From NCBI RefSeq assembly GCF_000515395.1, contig NZ_KI911782.1, forward strand, positions 5,521,781-5,585,780: a stretch of DNA of 64,000 bases. The letters run 5' to 3'. Below the pieces are notes generated by a model that saw only the letters and a program-made list of their open reading frames with translations, was not told the DNA's origin and did no database searches. Position 1 is the stretch's first letter; each line of letters begins with the position of its first letter. The position numbers and the translations under genes are program-made. This DNA comes from Jiangella gansuensis DSM 44835 (GTDB lineage: Bacteria > Actinomycetota > Actinomycetes > Jiangellales > Jiangellaceae). Shown here piece after piece: positions 1 through 7,790 of this stretch.

Positions 1-1
1 T

Positions 2-403
2 CCCGAAGGCAAGGAGCGCTTCGCCGACCTGCTCACCCAGACCGGTCCGTCGGTGTGGGACGACGAGCATTTCGGCGTCCACTTCGCCTTCTTCGGGAGA
101 GCCGACGCCGACACCCGCATGCGCATCCTGTTGGGCCGGCGCAGCCGGTTGCAGGAGAAGCTCGAGCAGTTCCGCACCTCGCTCTCGCGAACCCGCGAGC
201 GCCTGGACGCGTACACGCTCGAGCTGCAGCGCCACGGGTTGGAGTCGGTCGAGCGCGAGGTCAAGTGGCTCGACGACCTGATCAGCGCCGAGCAGCGCTC
301 GCTCGACATCACAGCGGACCGCGCGCGGGGCACCGCGCCACGCGCAGGGGCCGGTGAGCTGCCGGCGCCCCCCACCGGAAACGAAGGAGAGAACGGCCGA
401 TGA
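2..403 (+). CDS. PadR-family transcriptional regulator, C-terminal part (gene starts before the window)
   Basis: The reading frame is open from the left edge and closes with TGA at 401-403, so the N-terminal winged helix is outside the window. What remains is charged and mostly helical, with a long coiled-coil-like stretch (about residues 55-105) rich in Arg, Glu and Leu, then a Pro/Ala-rich tail. This matches the dimerising C-terminal domain of PadR regulators, which often precede ino1 in actinobacteria. The stop overlaps the ino1 start (ATGA), so the two are translationally coupled. The PadR assignment rests on the C-terminal domain and context only; no DNA-binding motif is visible. Confidence 0.7.
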   Translation, partial: PEGKERFADLLTQTGPSVWDDEHFGVHFAFFGRADADTRMRILLGRRSRLQEKLEQFRTSLSRTRERLDAYTLELQRHGLESVEREVKWLDDLISAEQRSLDITADRARGTAPRAGAGELPAPPTGNEGENGR

Positions 404-1479
404 GCTCGGTTCGTGTAGGCATCGTCGGCGTGGGTAACTGCGCCGCCTCGCTCGTGCAAGGCGTGCAGTATTACCGTGACGCCGACCCGGCGACGAAGGT
501 CCCCGGCCTCATGCACGTGCAGTTCGGCGACTACCACATCGGTGACGTCGAGTTCGTCGCAGCGTTCGACGTGGACGCGAAGAAGGTCGGCCAAGACCTC
601 GCTGACGCGATCGGCGCCAGCGAGAACAACACCATCAAGATCTGTGACGTTGCGCCCACCGGCGTCATCGTGCAGCGCGGCCACACGCTCGACGGCCTGG
701 GCAAGTACTACCGCGAGACCATCGTCGAGGACGAGAGCGAGCCGGTCGACGTCGTCGCCGCGCTCAAGGCCGCCAAGGTGGACGTGCTCGTCTGCTACCT
801 GCCGGTGGGCTCGGAGGACGCCGCCAAGTTCTATGCGCAGTGCGCCATCGAGGCCGGCGTCGCGTTCGTGAACTGCCTGCCGGTGTTCATCGCCGGCACC
901 GCCGAGTGGGCCGACAAGTTCACCGCGGCCGGCGTGCCCATCGTCGGCGACGACATCAAGTCGCAGATCGGCGCCACCATCACCCACCGGGTGCTGGCGA
1001 AGCTGTTCGAGGACCGCGGCGTCACGGTCGACAGGACCTACCAGTTGAACGTCGGCGGCAACATGGACTTCAAGAACATGCTCGAGCGCGAGCGGCTGGA
1101 GTCCAAGAAGATCTCCAAGACGCAGTCGGTCACCTCGCAGCTGGTCGACGGCCTGGAGCCGCGCAACGTCCACATCGGCCCGTCCGACTACGTCGAGTGG
1201 CTCGACGACCGCAAGTGGGCGTTCATCCGGCTCGAGGGCCGCAACTTCGGCGACGTGCCGCTGAGCCTCGAGTACAAGCTGGAGGTCTGGGACTCCCCCA
1301 ACTCCGCCGGCATCGTCATCGACGCCATCCGGGCGGCCAAGATCGCGCTTGACCGCGGCGTCGGCGGCCCGATCCTGTCCGCATCGTCGTACTTCATGAA
1401 GTCGCCGCCGGAGCAGTACTCGGACGACGTGTGCCGAGAGAAGGTCGAGCAGTTCATCCACGGCGAGATCGAGCGCTGA
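400..1479 (+). CDS. ino1: Inositol-3-phosphate synthase (actinobacterial type)
   Basis: Cytoplasmic NAD-dependent enzyme that turns glucose 6-phosphate into 1L-myo-inositol 3-phosphate, the precursor of mycothiol and phosphatidylinositol. The protein has 359 residues, the usual length of the short actinobacterial form. The N-terminal Rossmann motif reads [16 protein letters not shown] (residues 5-20). Other family signatures are [31 protein letters not shown] and a C-terminal [12 protein letters not shown]. The ATG at 400 overlaps the previous stop and follows an AAGGAGA ribosome-binding site at about 383-390. A strong hairpin follows the stop. Mycothiol supply links it functionally to the thioredoxin genes further along. 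Confidence 0.97.
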   Translation: MSSVRVGIVGVGNCAASLVQGVQYYRDADPATKVPGLMHVQFGDYHIGDVEFVAAFDVDAKKVGQDLADAIGASENNTIKICDVAPTGVIVQRGHTLDGLGKYYRETIVEDESEPVDVVAALKAAKVDVLVCYLPVGSEDAAKFYAQCAIEAGVAFVNCLPVFIAGTAEWADKFTAAGVPIVGDDIKSQIGATITHRVLAKLFEDRGVTVDRTYQLNVGGNMDFKNMLERERLESKKISKTQSVTSQLVDGLEPRNVHIGPSDYVEWLDDRKWAFIRLEGRNFGDVPLSLEYKLEVWDSPNSAGIVIDAIRAAKIALDRGVGGPILSASSYFMKSPPEQYSDDVCREKVEQFIHGEIER

Positions 1480-1496
1480 GCGGGCTCACCCACCTG

Positions 1497-1543
1497 GGTG
1501 CTCATGGCCGTCGTCACGGCGGCCATGGGCACCTTCGCCTTTT
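1497..1543 (+). terminator. Rho-independent terminator after ino1
   Basis: GGTGC-T-CATGGCCG (1497-1510) pairs with CGGCCATG-G-GCACC (1520-1533), giving a 14-pair stem with one G-T wobble and a short loop. A T-rich run (ttcgcctttt) follows directly. Confidence 0.8.
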
Positions 1544-1849
1544 CGGGCCCGGATCGGATAAACCTGATGCGGGTTGGACGGCGGCACCGAGGCCGCCGGG
1601 CGGGACGCGGCTGGGATTCGTCTCAGCGGTACGGCAGTTTGACGTGGCTCGTCTACCATTTCCGTCATGCTCCGGTGGATGGTGTGCCAGATTGAGGTGT
1701 TTCACCCACCGGTCGCCTATTGACATACAGCTGCCGGGCAGCAAGCGTCGTCTAGCGGCGTTGCCGCCCGGTGCACGTCGGCGGCCTCGAGGAGCCGTGT
1801 TCCGCTCATCCGCGAGCGGTCACGGGGGACGACAGAGGAAGGAACATCG
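1534..1849. other. Intergenic region upstream of the conservon
   Basis: About 315 bases with no convincing gene. A perfect -35 hexamer TTGACA lies at 1720-1725, but no good -10 box sits 16-19 bases downstream, so the conservon promoter is not defined. GAGGAAGGAAC at 1834-1845 is the ribosome-binding site of the next gene. No riboswitch-like structure was recognised. Confidence 0.5.
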
Positions 1850-4800
1850 ATGACGCGGACCGCGCGAGGACGCCGTAGCAACGACGGCGCCACGAAGCGG
1901 GCGCGCACGAGCCTGCGCCCAACCGACAAGACGAGCCGCGCGAAGGGGGTTTCGTCGGGTCGGGAGCGATCCAGGTCCGCCTGGCAGACGTTTCTGCACG
2001 ACCGCAGCGTTCGTTCGCGAGTAGCCGCCCTCGTCCTCCTGCCGTTGCTGGGCACCCTGGTGCTCGGCACCATGTTCTTCCGCAACGCTCTCGACGACGC
2101 CACCACGGCGTCCCGGGTCGAGAGCCTCTCCGAGCTCAGCCTCGTCGCGGTCTCCGCGCTCGACGCCGTGCAGGACGAGCGTGACGTCACCGGCCTCGCC
2201 GACACCGGCCAGACCGGGGCCGGTGCCGTGGGCGAGGCACGCGCGGCCACCGACACCGCCCTCGCGGCCCTCTCCGATGCCGTCGACGAGCGCCGTGACG
2301 ACGACCTCGGCGCCGCCTTCTCCGGCGCCGTCATCGCGTTCGATCGCGAGATGGACCGCCTCGACGGCTACCGGCTGCAGCGCGACGAGTCCAACCCGCC
2401 GTTCGCGCAGGGCGGCACCAGCGGATACCACCGCTTCGCCGAGTCGCTGCAGCGACTGATCAACTCGGCCGGCGCGGTGAACGACGACCCCCTGCTCGCC
2501 CGCCGCATCGCGGCGCTCGCCGACATCTCGCAGGCCGTCGAGTCGGCGTCGCTGGAACGCGGCCTGGTCGCCAACGCCCTCGACGAGTCCAACCCCGAGG
2601 TGGCGCGCCCGAACGCCCAGGACCGCGACCAGGCGGTCGTCCTCGCCGGTGAACAGGACATGCTCCTCGAGGGCCGGTTCGTCAGCGGCCTCGGCTTCAC
2701 CGAGCAGGCCCGCATCTATTCCAACCAGATCTTCGTCAGCAACCGCGCCGTCGCCGAAACCCGCAGCGACCTGCGCAACAACGCCGACCCCCGGGCCAGC
2801 GCCGCCGAGTGGTACGAGGCAGCCACCACCCGCCTGGACAGCCTGCGCTCCATCGAGCACGAGACCGCCGAACGAGTAGCGGCCGACGCCGGTGAGGCCA
2901 CCGACGGTGCCCGGGTCACCGCGATCCTCAGCGCCGCGGCCGTGCTGGCCGTCCTGGCCCTGACCATCTACCTGGCCGTCGTCGTGGCCCGGTCCATCAT
3001 CGGACCGCTGCGCCGGCTGCGTGCCTCCGCCCTCGATACGGCCCAGACGCAGCTGCCCGCCCTGGTCGAGCGGGTCCATCAGGACGGCCCCGCCGCCGCC
3101 CGCGATGTCCCCGACGCCGTGGCGGCAGAGGGTCGCGACGAGATCGGCCAGGTCGCGACGGCCTTCAACGACGTGCACTCCACGGCCGTCCGGGTCGCCG
3201 CCGAACAGGCACTGCTGCGGCAGAACCTCGACACCATCGTCGTCAACCTCTCGCGGCGCACCCAGTCGCTGGTCGACCGGCAATTGGGCGAGATCGAGGG
3301 TCTCGAGCAGCGTGAGCGTGACCCCGACCAGCTGAGCACGCTGTTCCGTATCGACCACATGGCGACCCGTGTCCGGCGGCATGCCGAGAGCCTCCTGGTC
3401 CTCGCCGGCGTCGAAGAGATGCGTAAGCAGACCAGCGCGGCCGGCGTCCTCGATGTCGTGCGCACCGCGGTCGGCGAGGTCGAGCAGTACCCGCGGGTGA
3501 AGTTCGGCGTCATGCCCACCGACCTGATCACCGCCGGCGCCGTCGACGACATCGCCCACCTGCTGGCCGAGCTCATCGACAACGCCACCGAGTTCTCCGC
3601 CCCGGCCACGCCGGTCCGTGTGACCAGCCAGCCGCTGCTGGGCGGCGGGCTGCGCCTGCAGGTCACCGACTCCGGTCTGGGCATCCCCTCCGCACAGCTC
3701 GAAGAGCTCAACGAGCGGCTGCGCAACGTCGGTGACATCGACGTCGCCGCGTCCCGGACGCTGGGCCTCTACGTGGTCGCGCGGCTGGCGGCCAAGCACG
3801 GCATCCAGGTGCGGCTGGAGACGGTTCCCGAGGGCGGCACCGCGGCCCAGGTCGACCTGCCGGCTCATCTGATCCTGTCGCCGCTGGACACCAACGAGGG
3901 CGTGCTCAGCCCGGTCACCCCCGAGACGGTGGTTCCGACTCCGTCGGCGCCGTTCGACGACTGGGGCGCCGACGCCGACTCGTCGGCCTCACAGTCGCGG
4001 CGCGACGACTCCTCACCGGCACTGCCTGTTGCTTCGGGCGGGCTGCCGCGGCGCGGGGCGGCCGACACCGGCGAGACCCGCTTCCCCGCCGACACCGGTG
4101 AGACCCGGTTCCCGGCGGTCACGGGCGAGAACCGGATCCAGCCCATCACCGGCGAAACCCGTCCGGCCGCCGATTCCGGCGACCCGCGCTTCCCCGGTGA
4201 TGCCGGCCGGTCCACCTGGCCGGCTCCCGACGAGGCCCGGCAGCCCACGGCGGAGTCCGCCGACCGGACCACCGACCGCGCCGACGCTGACAGCCCGAGC
4301 CGGTCCGACGACGCATGGCGCTCCGACGAGGCGTGGCGGCAGCCGCTGAACACCCAGAGCACCAACGGCGGACTACCGTCCCGCGAGAGCCGGCCCGCAG
4401 CCGCGCCGCCGGCCGCGTCCGCCACGCCGGCCGCCCCGGCCGCGTCGGCGCACAACTCGCTGCGGGCTCCGGAGCCGACCCTGCCGGACAGCGACTCGCC
4501 GATCTACGACTCCGTCGCGTCGGCATGGTTCAGCAGGTCCAGCTCCGCGGCGTCCAGCGACTGGTCCACCCCGGCCGACGAGGGATGGCGGCGCGCCGCC
4601 GAGGCCCTGCGTTCGGCCGAGGAAGCCGCCAGCGCCCGGCGGGTTCAGCGCGACACCGAGCCCATCACACCGCCGACCCAGATCGGCTCCAGCTGGGCCG
4701 CCCGCGACACCGCACCCGCAACGCCGCCGGCCGCTCCGGCCGCGCCTGCCGCACCAGCAGCCCAGGCCGAGGAGGAGCCGGCGCTGAGCGCCTCCGGCCT

Positions 4801-5017
4801 GCCGCTGCGCCGGCGGGGTGCCTCGCTGGTGCCCGGCTCCATCGGCGAGGCCGCCGGTGCCGAACGACCCCAGCGCCCAGCGGCAGCAGCCGGCAAGGAC
4901 GCGAGTACCGTTGCCTCGACGCTGTCGAGCCTGCAGCGCGGCGTCGGCCGCGGCCGCGAGGAGACCGGTGGCTGGGTTCCGAAGAAGCCCAGTGACCCCG
5001 AGAGGAGCAATTCGTGA
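1850..5017 (+). CDS. cvnA: Conservon sensor histidine kinase-like protein with nitrate/nitrite-sensing (NIT) domain
   Basis: Membrane sensor of a cvn operon; in Streptomyces, CvnA-D assemble at the membrane in a manner likened to eukaryotic GPCR/G-protein complexes. 1055 residues: TM1 about 58-78, extracytoplasmic NIT-type helical domain to about 355, TM2 about 362-384 (AVLALTIYLAVVVA), HAMP-like linker, a helical segment with RIDHMATRVRRHAESLLVLAG-type sequence near 503, and a HATPase_c domain about 560-690 with N box ELIDNATEFS and G1 box DSGLGIP. After residue 700 there is a long Ala/Pro/Ser/Asp-rich tail with tandem repeats. The next three genes are cvnB, cvnC and cvnD in the same order as known conservons. 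Start ATG follows GAAGGAA. Confidence 0.9.
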   Translation: MTRTARGRRSNDGATKRARTSLRPTDKTSRAKGVSSGRERSRSAWQTFLHDRSVRSRVAALVLLPLLGTLVLGTMFFRNALDDATTASRVESLSELSLVAVSALDAVQDERDVTGLADTGQTGAGAVGEARAATDTALAALSDAVDERRDDDLGAAFSGAVIAFDREMDRLDGYRLQRDESNPPFAQGGTSGYHRFAESLQRLINSAGAVNDDPLLARRIAALADISQAVESASLERGLVANALDESNPEVARPNAQDRDQAVVLAGEQDMLLEGRFVSGLGFTEQARIYSNQIFVSNRAVAETRSDLRNNADPRASAAEWYEAATTRLDSLRSIEHETAERVAADAGEATDGARVTAILSAAAVLAVLALTIYLAVVVARSIIGPLRRLRASALDTAQTQLPALVERVHQDGPAAARDVPDAVAAEGRDEIGQVATAFNDVHSTAVRVAAEQALLRQNLDTIVVNLSRRTQSLVDRQLGEIEGLEQRERDPDQLSTLFRIDHMATRVRRHAESLLVLAGVEEMRKQTSAAGVLDVVRTAVGEVEQYPRVKFGVMPTDLITAGAVDDIAHLLAELIDNATEFSAPATPVRVTSQPLLGGGLRLQVTDSGLGIPSAQLEELNERLRNVGDIDVAASRTLGLYVVARLAAKHGIQVRLETVPEGGTAAQVDLPAHLILSPLDTNEGVLSPVTPETVVPTPSAPFDDWGADADSSASQSRRDDSSPALPVASGGLPRRGAADTGETRFPADTGETRFPAVTGENRIQPITGETRPAADSGDPRFPGDAGRSTWPAPDEARQPTAESADRTTDRADADSPSRSDDAWRSDEAWRQPLNTQSTNGGLPSRESRPAAAPPAASATPAAPAASAHNSLRAPEPTLPDSDSPIYDSVASAWFSRSSSAASSDWSTPADEGWRRAAEALRSAEEAASARRVQRDTEPITPPTQIGSSWAARDTAPATPPAAPAAPAAPAAQAEEEPALSASGLPLRRRGASLVPGSIGEAAGAERPQRPAAAAGKDASTVASTLSSLQRGVGRGREETGGWVPKKPSDPERSNS
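4061..4222 (+). repeat. Six in-frame 27-bp tandem units in the cvnA tail
   Basis: Consecutive 27-base units at 4061, 4088, 4115, 4142, 4169 and 4196 encode ADTGETRFP, ADTGETRFP, AVTGENRIQ, PITGETRPA, ADSGDPRFP and GDAGRSTWP. The first two are nearly identical in DNA and the rest progressively diverge, as expected for a decaying tandem duplication. Confidence 0.85.
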
Positions 5018-5409
5018 CCAACGCGTCCACCGACGAGCTCGGTTGGCTGCTCGACCGGTTCGTCGACCGCACGGCCGGCGCGGCCCACGCGGTCGTCGTG
5101 TCGGCCGACGGCCTGCACCTGGCGGGTTCCACGGGCATGCCGCGCGAACGGGGCGAGCAGCTCGCGGCGGTGGTGTCCGGCTTGGCCAGCCTCACCGTCG
5201 GAGCCTCGCTAATCCTCGGCGCCGGCGACGTCCAGCAGACTCTGGTCGAGATGGCCAACGGATTCCTGCTGGTCATGGCCGTAGGCGATGGCGCTCACCT
5301 GGCCGTCCTGGCGGCGTCGAACGCTGATCTCGGGCAGGTGGGCTACGAGATGGCGCTTCTGGTCGAGCGGGTCGGTGCGGTTCTCAACCCGGCCACGCGC
5401 GTGGGCTGA
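5014..5409 (+). CDS. cvnB: Roadblock/LC7 domain protein of the conservon
   Basis: 131-residue cytoplasmic protein of the roadblock/LC7 fold, the class that acts as partner or GTPase-activating protein for small Ras-like GTPases. Family sequence is plain: ELGWLLDRFVDRTAGAAHAV near the N terminus, VVSADGLHLAGS, then GEQLAAVVSGLASLTVGAS and a C-terminal GYEMALLVERVGAVLNP. The GTG start overlaps the cvnA stop by four bases and GAGAGGAGC precedes it, so it is coupled to cvnA. Its expected partner is CvnD encoded 430 bases downstream. Confidence 0.92.
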   Translation: MTNASTDELGWLLDRFVDRTAGAAHAVVVSADGLHLAGSTGMPRERGEQLAAVVSGLASLTVGASLILGAGDVQQTLVEMANGFLLVMAVGDGAHLAVLAASNADLGQVGYEMALLVERVGAVLNPATRVG

Positions 5410-5492
5410 GAACCACATGCACGGACACCAGATGTGGTGGGATCGGGTCAGCGACATGACCGACGACCCGACGAAGGTCTGGAGGTAGGACG

Positions 5493-5855
5493 ATGGCGGC
5501 ACCTGACGGTCGACGCGTACGGCCGTATCTGGCCACGCGTGGGAGGACCAGGCCGGTCCAGGACATCGCCATCGAAGCGCTGGTCTCGACCACCCAGGAC
5601 GGCCGCATCCGCGGCGCCGACCCGGAGCCGGAGCGCGAGCGGATCCTCCGCCTGTGCCACTCACCGCGGTCGGTTGCCGAGGTCGCGGCCATCGTCTCGA
5701 CGCCCCTCGGCGTCGCCCGAGTGCTCGTCGCCGACCTCGAAACCGAGGGACTGGTGCGGGTCGCCGACCCGCACGCGGCATTCGCCGGTTCGGCCGAACC
5801 GGCCCGTAACCTCAGTGTGCTGGAAAGGGTGAGGGATGGCCTTCGTCGACTCTGA
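5493..5855 (+). CDS. cvnC: DUF742 winged-helix protein of the conservon
   Basis: 120-residue DUF742 protein. The N-terminal half has the family pattern RRVRPYLATRGRTRP; the C-terminal half (ERILRLCHSPRSVAEVAAIV, then LGVARVLVADLETEGLVRV) is a clear winged helix-turn-helix. In conservons CvnC is thought to connect the sensor with the GTPase or to bind DNA; its exact job is not settled. The gap from cvnB is 83 bases, and its 3' end overlaps the start of cvnD by 20 bases in another frame. Confidence 0.88.
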   Translation: MAAPDGRRVRPYLATRGRTRPVQDIAIEALVSTTQDGRIRGADPEPERERILRLCHSPRSVAEVAAIVSTPLGVARVLVADLETEGLVRVADPHAAFAGSAEPARNLSVLERVRDGLRRL

Positions 5856-6435
5856 GGTGTCCGACGGCACGCAGGCCGATCAGGACGCGCTCTCGGTCAA
5901 GATCGTGGTGGCCGGTGGCTTCGGCGTGGGCAAGACGACCTTCGTCGGCGCGGTGAGCGAGATCGAGCCGCTGCGCACCGAGGCACTCATGACCGAGGCG
6001 TCGACCAACGTCGACGACCTGTCGATGCTCCCGGAGAAGCGCACCACGACGGTCGCCATGGACTTCGGCCGCATCACCCTGGCCGAGGACCTCGTGCTGT
6101 ACCTGTTCGGCACGCCCGGGCAGAACCGGTTCTGGTTCATGTGGGACGACATCACCCGTGGCGCCATCGGCGCCGTGGTCCTGGTCGACACCCGCCGGCT
6201 GGCCGACTGCTTCGGCGCCATCGACTACGTCGAGCAGCGCGGCATCCCGTTCGTCGTCGCCCTGAACGCGTTCAACGGCGTCCAGGAGCACGACGTCGAG
6301 GACGTCCGCGACGCCCTGCAGGTCGGGCCGGAGGTGCCGTTCGTCGTCACCGACGCCCGCGAGCGTGAGTCGGTCAAGGTCGTCCTGGTGACGCTCGTCG
6401 AGCACGCGATGTCGCTGATCCAGCACCCGTCCTGA
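5836..6435 (+). CDS. cvnD: Conservon small GTP/ATP-binding protein
   Basis: 199-residue Ras-like P-loop GTPase, the output partner of CvnA/CvnB. Motifs in order: P-loop GGFGVGKTTFVGA (residues 27-39), switch I TTVAMDFG, G3 FGTPGQNRFWFMW, and NAFNG in place of the usual NKxD specificity loop, which is typical of this prokaryotic group. It starts inside the cvnC 3' end, so expression is coupled. It closes the four-gene conservon; an imperfect GGGACCG/CGGTCCC hairpin (6450-6480) follows. Confidence 0.92.
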   Translation: MAFVDSEVSDGTQADQDALSVKIVVAGGFGVGKTTFVGAVSEIEPLRTEALMTEASTNVDDLSMLPEKRTTTVAMDFGRITLAEDLVLYLFGTPGQNRFWFMWDDITRGAIGAVVLVDTRRLADCFGAIDYVEQRGIPFVVALNAFNGVQEHDVEDVRDALQVGPEVPFVVTDARERESVKVVLVTLVEHAMSLIQHPS

Positions 6436-6457
6436 CGGGGGCCCGCGGCGGGACCGC

Positions 6458-6483
6458 GGAACCGGGGGCGGCTCGGTCCCGTC
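6458..6483 (+). promoter_or_regulatory. Candidate ECF sigma-factor promoter for the downstream lipoprotein
   Basis: GGAACC (6458-6463) is separated by 16 bases from CGTC (6480-6483), matching the GGAAC-N16/17-CGTC pattern of SigE/SigM-type promoters. The expected transcription start (6489-6492) is at or beside the ATG at 6492, so the mRNA would be leaderless. The region is very GC-rich, so a chance match is possible. Confidence 0.45.
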
Positions 6484-6491
6484 TCAGTGAT

Positions 6492-7355
6492 ATGCGTCAC
6501 TTGGGGTGGGTTGCGGTCGCCGCGGTCGCGGTGCTGACGGCGTGTGGCACCGAGGAGGCTTCCGTGCAGCCCACTGCGACGCCGGAACCGCCGCGGGAGT
6601 ACACCGGCACGTTCACCGTTCTGGAGAACGCCGAACACGGTCCGCAACTGTGCACGACGGTCATGGAGTCCTACCCGCCGCAGTGCGGCGGCCCGGACGT
6701 GGCCGGCTGGTCCTGGGACGACATCGAGGGCGCTGAGTCCGTCGACGGGGTCACCTGGGCCGAAGGGATCACAGTCACGGGCACCTGGGACGGTGAGACG
6801 CTCACGCTGACTCAGCCGCCGCAGCGGCGTTCCGACACCCCGGCCGACGAGCCGGCGGACGGTCCCGGCTTCGGCTCGCCGTGTGAACCGCCCGCCGGTG
6901 GCTGGGCCGTCGTCGACGCGGCCACCGCCACGGACGCGGGCATGCAGGCAGCGATGGATTACGCGAGCGCCCAGCCCGACCACGGCGGCACCTGGGTCGA
7001 CACCACGCCATTCGAGCAACCGGTGGATCCGAGCGGTGCGCCGATCCACGACCCCACGAAGTGGGTTCTCAACGTGAGCTTCACCGGCGACCTCGAACGA
7101 CACGAGGCGGCGTTGCGTGCGGTCTGGGGCGGCGCGCTCTGTGTCAGCCGGGCCGAGCGGGCCGAGCGCGATCTCCGCGCCATCCAGGACGAGTTGGCCG
7201 GCAGCTACCCGCACATGAGCGGGGTGGGCGTCGACATCCACGACAGCACGGTCAGTCTCAACGTCTTCGTCGACGACGGTATCCAGGCGGAGATGGACGA
7301 GCGGTACGGCCCTGGCGTGGTCCGGGTCTGGGCGGCGCTGCGTCCGGTGGAGTGA
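6492..7355 (+). CDS. Putative lipoprotein of unknown function
   Basis: 287 residues. A short signal peptide ends in the lipobox LTAC (Cys18), so the mature protein should be lipid-anchored on the outer face of the membrane. No known domain was recognised after it. Two Cys-containing segments (LCTTVMESYPPQCGG and GSPCEPPAGG) suggest disulfides, and a C-terminal alpha/beta half (SYPHMSGVGVDIHDSTVSLN, then VVRVWAALRP) may be an independent domain. There is no ribosome-binding site before ATG 6492; a possible ECF promoter directly upstream would give a leaderless transcript, so the gene may belong to a cell-envelope stress regulon. Confidence 0.7.
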   Translation: MRHLGWVAVAAVAVLTACGTEEASVQPTATPEPPREYTGTFTVLENAEHGPQLCTTVMESYPPQCGGPDVAGWSWDDIEGAESVDGVTWAEGITVTGTWDGETLTLTQPPQRRSDTPADEPADGPGFGSPCEPPAGGWAVVDAATATDAGMQAAMDYASAQPDHGGTWVDTTPFEQPVDPSGAPIHDPTKWVLNVSFTGDLERHEAALRAVWGGALCVSRAERAERDLRAIQDELAGSYPHMSGVGVDIHDSTVSLNVFVDDGIQAEMDERYGPGVVRVWAALRPVE

Positions 7356-7421
7356 CGGGTTGTCGCGAACGGGACGCCCTGGCACGCGGTATCGCCGCCG
7401 AGGTCGGACATTTCGGTCGAC

Positions 7422-7790
7422 TCAGCGAGGATCCCGCGAGCCAGGAGTATGACGACGCGTACCAAGCACCCGCCACCCGACCAGGAACGCACCGAGCACG
7501 AGGGTGGCGACCACGACGAAGGACACCGCGGTGCCTTGGCCAGACACGGCCCGCAGCAGCATCCCGGCCACGACCGTCGCCAGCCACACCGTGATCCCGG
7601 TGGTCACCGCGGCCGGCGGCCACCGTCGCGCCAGGCTCACCAGCCAGCCCATCGCGAGTCCGGCCGCGAACGGCCAGAACGTCGCGGCGATGCCGCCGAG
7701 GTCGAGCGGGTTCTCGTGAGTGCGCCGCCCGATCAGGACGAAGACCAGGACCAGGACGGCGTCGAGAGCAACCGCGGGCCCGGTCCTCAC
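7422..7790 (-). CDS. Small integral membrane protein, DUF3054-like
   Basis: 122-residue protein that fills the membrane with four hydrophobic segments: near the N terminus (ALDAVLVLVFVLIGRRTHEN), then ATFWPFAAGLAMGWLVSLA, VTTGITVWLATVVAGMLLR, and AVSFVVVATLVLGAFLVGW. The size, the early RRTHEN motif and the WPF segment match the actinobacterial DUF3054 family, which has no assigned function. I place the start at GTG 7790, which overlaps the cca stop (GTGA), giving coupling to the upstream cca. A longer open frame upstream is antiparallel noise within cca. Confidence 0.75.
   Translation of the reverse strand: MRTGPAVALDAVLVLVFVLIGRRTHENPLDLGGIAATFWPFAAGLAMGWLVSLARRWPPAAVTTGITVWLATVVAGMLLRAVSGQGTAVSFVVVATLVLGAFLVGWRVLGTRRHTPGSRDPR

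Noticed and set aside
1534..1849. Possible riboswitch in front of the conservon
   Set aside because: No conserved aptamer core could be matched; only a lone TTGACA box stands out.
1820..3868. A 682-codon open frame antisense to cvnA
   Set aside because: No recognisable motif, low-complexity Gly/Asp/Gln composition, and full overlap with a well-supported gene.
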